From NCBI GenBank assembly GCA_002298335.1, contig DBNK01000027.1:62001-126000 (forward strand): 64,000 nt of DNA. The letters are read 5' to 3'. The stretch comes from Thalassolituus sp. UBA674 (GTDB taxonomy: Bacteria > Pseudomonadota > Gammaproteobacteria > Pseudomonadales > Oceanobacteraceae). The notes beneath the pieces are model-generated. The model had not been told where the DNA came from, made no database searches, and saw nothing but the letters and a program-made list of their open reading frames with translations. A program made the translations under genes and the position numbers. This document shows positions 1-6,383 of this stretch, piece after piece; position 1 is the first letter of the stretch, and each line of letters opens with the position of its first letter.

Positions 1-431
1 ATGAAGTCGTCGCCTTCTGCGTACTCAACCAACTGCGCCTGACGAAGACCTTTAATGGCCGGTGGCTGAGCACCGAGGAATGCAACGTGGCGCAGGTAAT
101 ACACACCCGGCACCGGGTTGTGCGGATTGTTCGGGGTATAGAAGGAGGCGGAGACTTTTTTGAACGCGCCGCTTTTATGCATCTCGGCAAAGTCGGCGTT
201 CACCTGATGCGGGATCGCCTCGGGGCCGTCAGCGGCCATGTGCATGGACTGCACCCAGCCATAAGCCGGTGCGTCATCTTTCGGGTGGCCGATGCACAGA
301 GGGGCTTCATGCAGCGCCGGATCGTACGCATCGACAGACGCCTGCATATCCGATTCGCTGAACGAAATCTGCTGGCCACCCATATCGATATGAGTGCCGG
401 GCTTGAAGAGATGAATAACTGGTGCTGGCAT
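1..431 (-). CDS. Mu gpI-like phage protease/scaffold (partial)
   Basis: The first 143 codons of a leftward gene that runs off the left edge. The N-terminus (MPAPVIHLFKPGTH) and the following stretches with LCIGHPKDDAPAYGW and FKKVSASFYTP match the Mu gpI-type prohead protease family, which matures the head and carries the scaffold in its C-terminal part. The ATG at 431 has a GGAA-type ribosome site about 9 nt upstream. In Mu this gene directly follows gpG; here gpG is 22 kb away on the other strand. A dyad motif at 487-504 just upstream suggests that this late operon has its own promoter. Identity is from recognised family sequence; no search was run. Confidence 0.85.
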   Translation of the reverse strand, partial: MPAPVIHLFKPGTHIDMGGQQISFSESDMQASVDAYDPALHEAPLCIGHPKDDAPAYGWVQSMHMAADGPEAIPHQVNADFAEMHKSGAFKKVSASFYTPNNPHNPVPGVYYLRHVAFLGAQPPAIKGLRQAQLVEYAEGDDF

Positions 432-486
432 GTTGGCGTTCCGTGTAAGGGATAACGCCAGTATCAGCAGTCGCGCGGGGGAGGTC

Positions 487-504
487 TTTTAAAGGAGTTT
501 AAAA
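487..504 (-). promoter_or_regulatory. Dyad motif upstream of the protease operon
   Basis: TTTTAAA-GGAG-TTTAAAA is an inverted repeat 56 bp upstream of the protease start. Its left flank (CGCGCGGGGGAGGTC) resembles the flank of a second copy at 16556-16573 upstream of the amidase. Both copies have the same orientation relative to their leftward operon. I infer a binding site for a Mor/C-type late activator. Confidence 0.5.
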
Positions 505-539
505 CTTTTTTGAGGACAGTCAGGTGAATGGTTTAGAAC

Positions 540-659
540 TCAATGCTCGATGCAGTGAAACCAATTCGAGATCATTTTTATCTCTTCATCGTTAAAACCA
601 TGCTCATGAAGAAAGCTGCGGGGTAGTTTACCGGCCAATACTGTGGCTTTTTCGTCCAT
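540..659 (-). CDS. Small phage protein, 39 aa
   Basis: A short leftward ORF between Mor and the protease, translating to MDEKATVLAGKLPRSF followed by an acidic stretch and a C-terminal WFHCIEH. The chosen ATG (659) has AAGGAA 6 nt upstream. An in-frame ATG seven codons further upstream (680) lacks a good ribosome site. The protein is probably one compact helical domain. No function is recognised. It could be the residue of a larger gene lost when the phage was rearranged, since this is the presumed breakpoint. Confidence 0.5.
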   Translation of the reverse strand: MDEKATVLAGKLPRSFLHEHGFNDEEIKMISNWFHCIEH

Positions 660-794
660 TTCAGGTTCCTTATCTCTCATGGATACTCTCACACCGATTC
701 TTTGCTCTGCAAGCGCGGCAATTAGCCTTCATGAAGGGGCTGTGGGCGTTTTTCGGCGATTCCGTGAGTCATCATAGCCGCCCGCCAGAATCGC

Positions 795-1148
795 TTACAG
801 GAGCGCCTGCTGAGCGTCAGTGGTTGTTTGTTCACGTACACGGCGCAGCACGGCATAAATCCACACGGCGCTGACTTTGTATTTAGCGGCCAACTCTGGC
901 ACGTTGTTGCCGGTGAATTCGCGGAAAATATCCAGATCACGTTTACTCAACCGCATCTTGGTAGTGCTGCCGAAATACAGCTGCTGACCGCGCCAGTCGT
1001 TTTCCAGCTGCTCGACAATGCGCAGCGCCAGTTCGTCGGCCTGCTCATCATCCAGACCGAACTCGCGGGCAATGGCGGCACCGGCGTCCATCAGATCGGC
1101 CAGCATCTCCGGGGCGTCGTGTGGTTTTGGTCTTTGTACCTGTGTCAT
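795..1148 (-). CDS. mor: Mor-type middle/late transcription activator
   Basis: A 117-aa protein with the Mor/C family pattern: an N-terminal helical dimerisation part (residues about 15-60, DLMDAGAAIAREFGLDDEQADELA) and a C-terminal helix-turn-helix (about 75-105, DIFREFTGNNVPELAAKYKVS). In Mu, Mor activates the middle promoter, and its relative C activates late promoters. The ATG at 1148 overlaps the gemA stop as ATGA and has a GGGAGG ribosome site, so it is preferred over longer in-frame starts. It ends the early operon. Since no second Mor/C gene is visible here, this protein may serve late promoters such as those at 487-504 and 16556-16573. Confidence 0.88.
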   Translation of the reverse strand: MTQVQRPKPHDAPEMLADLMDAGAAIAREFGLDDEQADELALRIVEQLENDWRGQQLYFGSTTKMRLSKRDLDIFREFTGNNVPELAAKYKVSAVWIYAVLRRVREQTTTDAQQALL

Positions 1149-1594
1149 ACGTCCTCCCACTTGCGTTCGCGCAGCTCTCGCAGCTGCCACTGTTTGAGTG
1201 ATTCCAGCACCATGATCATGTTGCGGTTATCCAGAAACTCCGGCGCTTCAAACCGGCCATTGGTCTGGCGGCTGACGTAACTGCGCAGGGCTGCATCAGA
1301 GGAGTCACGCAGAATTTTCTGCTCACCCATTACCCGCCACTGGTCTTTGATTTTCTGCAGCAGTCCGTACGGCCCGGCAGGCTTTTTCTGATCGGTTTTC
1401 TTCCTGGGTGGGCGTGACTTAAAACCTTTGTCCTTAAACGCCTGCAGCGCCTTGTGCAGATCCACCACACCCATCTGCGCGCTCGACGTTTTACCCGTCG
1501 CCGATTTCAGCACCGCGCGGTAGGTCTCGTCGTCCATACCCAGCTGCTGCTTGGCGATGTGAATCTGGGCTTTGAGTTTATTGGTATCGGTCAT
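1145..1594 (-). CDS. gemA: GemA/gp16 family protein (DUF1018)
   Basis: A 149-aa protein starting MTDTNKLKAQIHIAKQQLGM with the family signature LGMDDETYRAVL, a G-x-S-S loop and a basic middle region (PPRKKTDQKKP). GemA proteins in Mu-like phages affect host gene expression and DNA supercoiling and lie just before mor, as here. The start at 1594 has AGGAG 6 nt upstream; the 11 extra codons of the longer ORF lack support. The stop overlaps the mor start by 4 nt, which suggests translational coupling. Confidence 0.88.
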   Translation of the reverse strand: MTDTNKLKAQIHIAKQQLGMDDETYRAVLKSATGKTSSAQMGVVDLHKALQAFKDKGFKSRPPRKKTDQKKPAGPYGLLQKIKDQWRVMGEQKILRDSSDAALRSYVSRQTNGRFEAPEFLDNRNMIMVLESLKQWQLRELRERKWEDV

Positions 1595-1621
1595 GTTGTT
1601 CTCCTGGATCAATAACACCTC

Positions 1622-1645
1622 GTTCACGGGGCAGAGCCCGTGAAC
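1622..1645. other. Perfect 9-bp hairpin between phage genes
   Basis: GTTCACGGG-GCAGAG-CCCGTGAAC lies between the zinc-ribbon gene and gemA. No T-run follows on either strand, so it is not a normal intrinsic terminator. It may protect or process the polycistronic early mRNA. Confidence 0.5.
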
Positions 1646-1651
1646 TCTTTG

Positions 1652-1813
1652 TTATTGCCACTCTTCGGAAGCCCAAGTTTTCCGGCATTTAAAGCAGTGG
1701 AAATGGTCAAAAACCCGATCCTCTTCCGGGAAATATTCTGAAGCATTGCATGTAATTTCATCGCTACCGCACTCAGGGCAGCATTCAATGTCTTCATAAT
1801 CTGTGTCTTCCAT
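1652..1813 (-). CDS. Small zinc-ribbon protein, 53 aa
   Basis: An acidic 53-aa protein with two CxxC knuckles, CPEC near residue 12 and CFKC near residue 41, the classic spacing of a zinc ribbon. The C-terminus is aromatic (TWASEEWQ). The ATG at 1813 has GGAGG five bases upstream; an upstream in-frame start lacks this. It is in the early operon between the tiny P-loop gene and gemA. Such ribbons often bind nucleic acid or RNA polymerase, but no specific role is shown. Confidence 0.7.
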   Translation of the reverse strand: MEDTDYEDIECCPECGSDEITCNASEYFPEEDRVFDHFHCFKCRKTWASEEWQ

Positions 1814-1843
1814 GTTTGCCTCCGAGGGAAATAACAAGTAAAC

Positions 1844-1873
1844 CCACCGGATCCGCCTACGGCTCCCCGGTGG
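1844..1873. other. Intergenic hairpin
   Basis: CCACCGG and CCGGTGG (7 bp) flank a 16-nt loop in the gap between the P-loop and zinc-ribbon genes. It is a second stem-loop in the early operon without a T-run, similar in setting to 1622-1645. Confidence 0.4.
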
Positions 1874-1882
1874 TCATGGTGG

Positions 1883-2119
1883 TTATGACTCGCTGAGCAC
1901 CCAGGTGGTTTTAGCAACCATCTTCTTTTGCCAGTCATCCAGCTTGTCGTAGTCGTTACCGTTTCGCTCTATTCGCAAATCTTCACTAACCACGCTTGCG
2001 CCAAATTCAGCTTTCAGCGCTTTTTCAATCCTATCCATCACAATGCTTTTCCCGCACTGAGTTGGGCCGGTTACAACAATGTGTGCCACATTCGGCACCT
2101 TAATTTTTAATTCAGCCAT
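1883..2119 (-). CDS. Minimal P-loop protein, 78 aa
   Basis: A 78-aa protein that begins MAELKIKVPNVAHIVVTGPT and contains a full Walker A motif, GPTQCGKS, at residues 18-25 after a hydrophobic beta strand. A helix and a basic/acidic C-terminal half follow. There is no room for a complete ATPase core, and no clear Walker B is seen. The start at 2119 has GGAGG about 6 nt upstream. It may be a nucleotide-binding fragment that works with a partner, or a kinase-like NTP sensor. It sits in the early operon between DUF2786 and the zinc ribbon. No named family recognised. Confidence 0.75.
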   Translation of the reverse strand: MAELKIKVPNVAHIVVTGPTQCGKSIVMDRIEKALKAEFGASVVSEDLRIERNGNDYDKLDDWQKKMVAKTTWVLSES

Positions 2120-2199
2120 GTCGGCCTCCAAGTTTGTTAATGCGAGTCATAACAACAACAGGCAGCGCGACTCGCTATCGCTCGCACCTGCTGTAAGGG

Positions 2200-2877
2200 T
2201 TATTGCTGAACCAGCCTCTCCCGTTTTGTCTCACCCATTCCCTTATTCAGATACGCTGATTTACCGGCTTTGTAGCCTGCGTTCTGCGACCGATCGTCAT
2301 TGCCTCTGGCTTCCGCAGTGCGGCTTTTCAGAGTCCCGAGGTCAGGGTGATTAACTTCAAGATATTTTCCGGTCAACTCTTTGTGCTCATCTGGCATGGC
2401 AAACTCGCTGACCTGCTGACGTACACCGTACACCCACGCCTCTGCAAACAGATCGCCACGGCGGGTTTTAGTCGCAGGTTTGCAGCGGGTCTGTTTTCTA
2501 ACGTGTTCAGCCCGGTCTTTTTTCAGCTGACGAAAAAGCACTTCGTAAACGTATCCGGCAATTTCTGATTGAGGGTCGATGCCGATAAAAATGACTTCGC
2601 TTTTTCCCCAGTGGTGCGAATAAATCGGATGGACACCAAAAGCGACGGACACTGTACTGACCAGCATGCTGAACCACCGTGGAGGCTGTGCTGCGCTGCC
2701 CGCTTTGAAGTGCTTTTCACTCACATCAGACAGCGCAACATCCTCTTCCGTCAGGCCATGCTGCTGCATCAATTTCTGAGCCTGGCGCAGAGCGGCTGCC
2801 GCCTCGTTAGGGTTGCTGCTTTTGGCCAGCGCCATGCATTTTTTAACCTTGCCGAGAATTTTTTCTTTATCACTCAC
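2200..2877 (-). CDS. DUF2786 domain protein
   Basis: A 225-aa protein starting (GTG) SDKEKILGKVKKCMALAKSS; residues 1-50 match the DUF2786 helical domain, including NEAAAALRQAQKLMQQHGL. The rest (residues 70-170) holds a predicted alpha/beta part with WGKSEVIFIGI and a basic helix (RKQTRCKPATKTRRGDLF). DUF2786 proteins are common in phage early operons and have no established biochemical role. The GTG at 2877 overlaps the stop of the upstream gene as GTGA and has GGAGG 8 nt upstream. The much longer ATG-less ORF extension overlaps the upstream gene and is rejected. Confidence 0.8.
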   Translation of the reverse strand: MSDKEKILGKVKKCMALAKSSNPNEAAAALRQAQKLMQQHGLTEEDVALSDVSEKHFKAGSAAQPPRWFSMLVSTVSVAFGVHPIYSHHWGKSEVIFIGIDPQSEIAGYVYEVLFRQLKKDRAEHVRKQTRCKPATKTRRGDLFAEAWVYGVRQQVSEFAMPDEHKELTGKYLEVNHPDLGTLKSRTAEARGNDDRSQNAGYKAGKSAYLNKGMGETKRERLVQQ

Positions 2878-3089
2878 TGTTCCATCCTCCGGATCTGGTG
2901 GTTTAACGCTTCGCGCTGCAGCTTCAGGCTGCCCAGGGTCTTGCGGGCGGCCTGAATGCTGGAGTCCACTTCGTTCTTCCACAGCTTCTTCCCGGCCAGA
3001 CACTCGCAGTACACGCGGATGGCGTAGCGCTCATCCACACCGGTGTCGTTGCAGTCGTCGCACTGGTGATTGATTTCATCGGTCTGCAT
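2874..3089 (-). CDS. Small cysteine-rich phage protein, 71 aa
   Basis: A 71-aa protein with an N-terminal cysteine cluster, CDDCNDTG then YCEC (residues about 10-29), resembling the CxxCxxTG knuckles of DnaJ-type zinc fingers. A charged helix follows (SSIQAARKTLGSLKLQREALNHQIRRMEQ region) that could form a coiled coil. The ATG at 3089 overlaps the upstream gene by 14 nt and has GGAGA upstream. Likely zinc-binding. No specific family or function recognised. Confidence 0.7.
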   Translation of the reverse strand: MQTDEINHQCDDCNDTGVDERYAIRVYCECLAGKKLWKNEVDSSIQAARKTLGSLKLQREALNHQIRRMEQ

Positions 3090-3270
3090 GGTCTTTCTCC
3101 ATCGCCTTCAGGCGGCTGCGGATTTTATTCACCACGGTTTTCTGAATACCTGGTACGTTCAGTGCGGCCTCCAGTTCGGCTTTGTCCATACGCACCACCC
3201 GGTCGATGCGATCGGTGACGCTCTGCGGGCTGTAGCCCGTCTTCGGGCTGCGGAATGGGTTGCTACTCAT
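3076..3270 (-). CDS. Small phage protein, 64 aa
   Basis: A 64-aa basic protein (MSSNPFRSPKTGYSPQSVTD then VVRMDKAELEAALNVPGIQ) with two predicted helices and no cysteines. It overlaps the genes on both sides (8 nt and 14 nt), which supports real translation within the early operon. The pattern ELEAALNVPGIQKTVVNKI could be a small helical DNA-binding domain, but no family is recognised. Confidence 0.65.
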   Translation of the reverse strand: MSSNPFRSPKTGYSPQSVTDRIDRVVRMDKAELEAALNVPGIQKTVVNKIRSRLKAMEKDHADR

Positions 3271-3817
3271 GACCTACTCCTGCGGTGGCATTTGCTACGC
3301 GATCGAGGTCAGAAAAGATGCTATGGATAACGCCTTTCACCGGCTCAGGTGCGACGGTGGCGATGCGGCTCAGCACCAGTTTCTTGTCTTCGAGATTATC
3401 GATCTGCAGCTCCTCCAGCGTTTTCAGCTGCACCGGATCCGGCCCTTCGATACGCTTGACCATGCGGTCGACGACATCACTCAGGCTCTCGATCTTCGGC
3501 TTTTTCGGTGTTACCCGGCGTTCTGTTGGCTTCAGGAAAGGATCCGGCATGGCGCTCTCATTTTTATTCCAGCTGCCGGTGACCTGGTCGTCTTCACCGT
3601 CGACGATCTCATGCCCGCCACTCAGGCTTTTTGACTGGCCGACCAGCCCCCAGGTGAAGCGGCCTTTCTTCTCGACCACCACCTCGTCAACCAGTGATTC
3701 CAGCGCGGCCTCGACCATGTCCTGGTCTTCACCGAGGCTTGCAGCAAGATGGCGGGTGGATGGCCATTTGGTGGTGCCTTTCAGTTCTGCAACGATACGA
3801 TCAGTGAGTTTTTCCAT
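3263..3817 (-). CDS. Phage protein with winged-helix-like N-terminus, 184 aa
   Basis: A 184-aa protein. Residues 1-60 (MEKLTDRIVAELKGTTKW, then STRHLAASLGEDQDMVEAAL and a VEKKGRFTWGL wing) look like a winged helix. The middle is a polar linker, and the C-terminal half is helical and charged (SDVVDRMVKRIEGPDPVQLK onward). The ATG at 3817 has GGAG 7 nt upstream; an in-frame TTG four codons earlier is less likely. It lies in the early operon after an ASCH-like gene. No family named with confidence; DNA binding is inferred. Confidence 0.65.
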   Translation of the reverse strand: MEKLTDRIVAELKGTTKWPSTRHLAASLGEDQDMVEAALESLVDEVVVEKKGRFTWGLVGQSKSLSGGHEIVDGEDDQVTGSWNKNESAMPDPFLKPTERRVTPKKPKIESLSDVVDRMVKRIEGPDPVQLKTLEELQIDNLEDKKLVLSRIATVAPEPVKGVIHSIFSDLDRVANATAGVGHE

Positions 3818-3833
3818 TGTGTTCTCCAATTAG

Positions 3834-4184
3834 TTATTCCCAGCGGATCAGGTCTCCCTCAAAGACCTCTCCATCCGGGCAGAAAAAATCCACGAATTCT
3901 GCCTTGGTTTTGAATCCGTCCTCCCGGATAAGATCACGCTCATCTGCCGGGTCGATCAGTACACCTGCCATACGGATGGATCCGTCTGGGTAGATCCAGA
4001 TCTTCATGGTGCTGATACAAATGCTTTCACCCAGTTTTGCCGTCGACCGGGTGCGCAGTCCGGTGTATAGGTGCAGACGCTCTCCGGCTTTGATCGGACG
4101 CTTTCGCGTCCGACGTATGGTCTGACGCTTTTTGCCGCTCTTCACATCCGGCGCAAAGCGCTTCTGAAAGTTAAGCAGCGCCAT
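3834..4184 (-). CDS. ASCH/PUA-like phage protein, 116 aa
   Basis: A 116-aa protein beginning MALLNFQKRFAPDVKSGKKRQ. The pattern of an N-terminal F-x(4)-F-x(3)-SGKK-xTIR and then RPIKAGERLHLYTGLRT is that of ASCH-domain proteins (PUA-like beta barrels that bind RNA or modified bases). The start overlaps the DUF3164 stop by 14 nt and has GAGGAA upstream. In phages such proteins are often small early proteins of unknown role. The assignment is from the motif only. Confidence 0.65.
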   Translation of the reverse strand: MALLNFQKRFAPDVKSGKKRQTIRRTRKRPIKAGERLHLYTGLRTRSTAKLGESICISTMKIWIYPDGSIRMAGVLIDPADERDLIREDGFKTKAEFVDFFCPDGEVFEGDLIRWE

Positions 4185-4701
4185 CCATCGGTTCCTCTGT
4201 GGCGTCTGCGATCAGGGCACTAATCAGCTTGTCGACTTCGGAATCGGTGGGTTTGATCACCACCTGATCCCCGGCCTCTTCAACCGTCACACCGATGCGC
4301 TTCAGTTCAGGAACTGTCAGCTGGCCAATGGCTTTCGCTACGGGCTTTTCTTCGGTCTTGATCAGTACGTCTGCCTGCTCCGGAAAGTGCTTGCGGATCA
4401 GCTTGATGGCCATGGCCGGGTCATCAATACAGATCTTGCCTTTGCCCTTCGCCATACCGACCTTGATGCCCTGAATCACCAGTGTGCGAGGCTTCATGAA
4501 CAGCTCTGGGTTGCCTTTAATGCTGCTGTACAGTTTGTCCTGGGCGGTTGCCATTGACCGCACAGCGCTCTTCAGGCCGGTCATACGGCGGCGTTTCAGT
4601 GCCTCCACTTCATCATTCAATGACTGCAGGCGTTCAGCCAGCAGGTCTCGGGCGGTGGCGTAGTCTTTGGTCAGTGCTTCGATTGTGGTTAAGTCGGTCA
4701 T
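4171..4701 (-). CDS. DUF3164 family protein
   Basis: A 176-aa protein. An N-terminal coiled coil (residues 10-60, with SLNDEVEALKRRRMTG) leads into the DUF3164 core with KPRTLVIQGIKVGMAKGKG, IRKHFPEQADVLIKTEEKP and VKPT-like C-terminal segments. DUF3164 proteins are typical of Mu-like phage early regions, where they lie between the B gene and gemA. The ATG at 4701 has AGGAG 7 nt upstream. The biochemical role is unknown. Confidence 0.85.
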   Translation of the reverse strand: MTDLTTIEALTKDYATARDLLAERLQSLNDEVEALKRRRMTGLKSAVRSMATAQDKLYSSIKGNPELFMKPRTLVIQGIKVGMAKGKGKICIDDPAMAIKLIRKHFPEQADVLIKTEEKPVAKAIGQLTVPELKRIGVTVEEAGDQVVIKPTDSEVDKLISALIADATEEPMDGAA

Positions 4702-4712
4702 TTCGATCTCCT

Positions 4713-4742
4713 GTGGATCCCGTGGTCAAGCCACGGGATGAC
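4713..4742. repeat. 30-bp palindromic repeat, copy 1
   Basis: The core ATCCCGTGG-TCAAG-CCACGGGAT (4717-4739) is a perfect 9-bp stem with a 5-nt loop, flanked by GTGG and GAC. It sits between DUF3164 and the small zinc-ribbon gene. Copies 2 (5166-5195) and 3 (56902-56931) share the stem with compensatory changes at its innermost pair. Confidence 0.85.
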
Positions 4743-4747
4743 GGTTG

Positions 4748-4906
4748 TTATCTGGTCTGGCGCGTTCCCCGGACTTCAGTCAGCACCTGCTGGCATGTCC
4801 GGACGTTTTTACCCAGCATCACCTTGGTCTTGCAGCGTTCTGGCTGGGCGATGCTTTCGATTCTTACCGGCCCACACTTGGGGCAGGTGCCTATCCATAC
4901 GGTCAT
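4748..4906 (-). CDS. Small zinc-ribbon-like protein, 52 aa
   Basis: A 52-aa protein, MTVWIGTCPKCGPVRIESIA then CKTKVMLGKNVRTCQQ, with cysteines spaced as CPKC ... C ... C. This fits a small zinc-binding fold. The ATG at 4906 has AGGAG 8 nt upstream; the longer ORF start is not supported. It lies in the phage early operon, with the palindromic repeat 4713-4742 a few bases beyond its stop. Confidence 0.65.
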   Translation of the reverse strand: MTVWIGTCPKCGPVRIESIAQPERCKTKVMLGKNVRTCQQVLTEVRGTRQTR

Positions 4907-4940
4907 GGCGGTCTCTCCTGTCGTTTCAGTCGGGCGGCGC

Positions 4941-5792
4941 TTAGGGAAGTGACGTTGCCGCTGCATCCTGCGCTGGATGCAGGGCGGTGGGCTTTAGCAC
5001 TTCAGCCTTGCCGGTTTTATTCAGAATGCCGACGGCTGTCTTAAAAGCCTGCACTCTCTCCTCATCCCGCTGGGCTTCACGATCGGTGAGCCAGCGGAAG
5101 TCGTCTTCTGGGCGGGAGTCACCGCTGAATCCTTCAGCGGCCTCCCCGGCGGGTGCCGATTCTTCGTCATCCCGTGACTTGATCACGGGATCCACATTGA
5201 CGGGTGCAAATATGCGGCGAGTGGTGAGTACGATCAGGCATTGCAGCAGCACCATGCTGATCATCTGCACCGCCAGCGGCAGCCAGAGTGACAGCTCTGC
5301 CGGAGCTGGGGCTGTTTCAGCCTGCAGTTGGGCAAGATCCGCACGGGCGGCAGTGAGCTGCTGCTGTGTGCTCTCAATCAGACCGTACCAGCCAGCGCGG
5401 CTTCGGCTGTTGGCGTTGTACTGCGCCAGCGATGCCTCCAGCGACCGGATCCGCGCCTCTGCAGCGGCTGTGCGCTGCGGCAGGGTGTCGGCGGCGGTCT
5501 GTGCTGTGCGCTGATCATCCAGCACCGGCTGCGCCAGCTCTGACAGCGGTACGATCAACGCCAGTGCGGTTGCAAATACTGCAATGACATTGCAATACCA
5601 GCGGCGTGACGCCCAGAGCCAGATGGCTCCGGCCTCGATGACGACAGCCCAGAGCCAGCCGTAGCTGGCATCGTGCTCTGACCACCAGGCGATGGCGTGC
5701 AGCTGCAGCAGTGTGATGGCACCAGCCAGCAGTAATACGGCGGGCAGACGGGGCAATACAGCCCAGATGGCTTTCAGTAGTGACATGATCAT
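4941..5792 (-). CDS. Phage membrane protein, 283 aa
   Basis: Three hydrophobic segments lie near the N-terminus (about residues 8-30, 40-58 and 65-85), then a soluble alanine/arginine-rich coiled coil (about 95-165, with AEARIRSLEASLAQYNA and LTAARADLAQLQAE), then a fourth membrane segment (about 172-192). The C-terminal tail is polar. Start 5792 overlaps the upstream stop as ATGA with GGAGGAG upstream. The tail contains VDPVIKSRDDE, encoded entirely by palindromic repeat copy 2, so the repeat has inserted in frame. The topology resembles phage-encoded membrane proteins with a periplasmic coiled coil; function unknown. Confidence 0.75.
   Translation of the reverse strand: MIMSLLKAIWAVLPRLPAVLLLAGAITLLQLHAIAWWSEHDASYGWLWAVVIEAGAIWLWASRRWYCNVIAVFATALALIVPLSELAQPVLDDQRTAQTAADTLPQRTAAAEARIRSLEASLAQYNANSRSRAGWYGLIESTQQQLTAARADLAQLQAETAPAPAELSLWLPLAVQMISMVLLQCLIVLTTRRIFAPVNVDPVIKSRDDEESAPAGEAAEGFSGDSRPEDDFRWLTDREAQRDEERVQAFKTAVGILNKTGKAEVLKPTALHPAQDAAATSLP
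5166..5195. repeat. 30-bp palindromic repeat, copy 2, inside a gene
   Basis: ATCCCGTGA-CTTGA-TCACGGGAT (5169-5191) is the same palindrome as at 4713-4742 and 56902-56931. It lies in the reading frame of the phage membrane protein and adds about ten residues (VDPVIKSRDD) without breaking the frame. Confidence 0.85.
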
Positions 5793-6109
5793 TCGAACTC
5801 CTCCCACTCAATCACGCAGCCGTGCAGACTGGCGCGCACCCGACGGTGGCTGGTTTTGTCTGCCCAGCCGAACTCTTTCAGCCCCGGCACGTTGCGCGCA
5901 GGGCCGGTTTTCAGATGGGCTCCGGCAGCGGTCATGGCGATGCTGTGCACCGGCACGCCACAGTGCATCAGGGCACTGAGGGCGTCGGATGCCATGCTCA
6001 GCTGAGCAGTGATCTGGTAGTTCGCTTCGTTGATGCGGAACTGTGGTGTGCGGTAGTCCGCGTCGGTGATCTCGGTCACCGGGGTCTGTGATTTCAGTGC
6101 GGTGCTCAT
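5789..6109 (-). CDS. Phage early protein, 106 aa
   Basis: A 106-aa protein starting MSTALKSQTPVTEITDADYR. It is predicted mixed alpha/beta with a C-terminal basic/aromatic stretch (HRRVRASLHGCVIEWEEFE). The start at 6109 overlaps the previous stop as ATGA, and its own stop overlaps the next start as ATGA, so it sits within a tightly coupled chain. No family is recognised; the position after MuB suggests an accessory early function. Confidence 0.65.
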   Translation of the reverse strand: MSTALKSQTPVTEITDADYRTPQFRINEANYQITAQLSMASDALSALMHCGVPVHSIAMTAAGAHLKTGPARNVPGLKEFGWADKTSHRRVRASLHGCVIEWEEFE

Positions 6110-6372
6110 GCTTTGACTTCCCATTCAATACGGCAGTTACAGAGGTTTGCCTGGGCGATGCTCAGGCGTCCGGTTGGGGTGCCGATGTGGCGGTACACCA
6201 CACCGACCAGCCGGTTTACACCCCGGCAGGGATGGACGTTGATCACCGGCTTGGCGCGGTTCAGGTCCATATCCAGCACGGTGATATCCAGCTCATTCAG
6301 CAGGGCAATGGCCTCGGCTACATTCAGCAGCCGGGCTCCGTAGGTGGCGTTAATGGTTTGGTGGATTCCCAT
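6106..6372 (-). CDS. Phage early protein, 88 aa
   Basis: An 88-aa protein, MGIHQTINATYGARLLNVAE, then an alternating beta pattern (LDITVLDMDLNRAKPVINVH, RLVGVVYRHIG) and a C-terminal CNCRIEW. It begins 11 nt after the MuB stop and ends in an ATGA overlap. The fold is probably a small alpha/beta domain. No family recognised. Confidence 0.65.
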   Translation of the reverse strand: MGIHQTINATYGARLLNVAEAIALLNELDITVLDMDLNRAKPVINVHPCRGVNRLVGVVYRHIGTPTGRLSIAQANLCNCRIEWEVKA

Positions 6373-6383
6373 GGCGGCGTCCC

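Noticed and set aside
87..455. Plus-strand ORF opposite the phage protease
   Set aside because: It is the complement of a recognised protease frame, with atypical composition.
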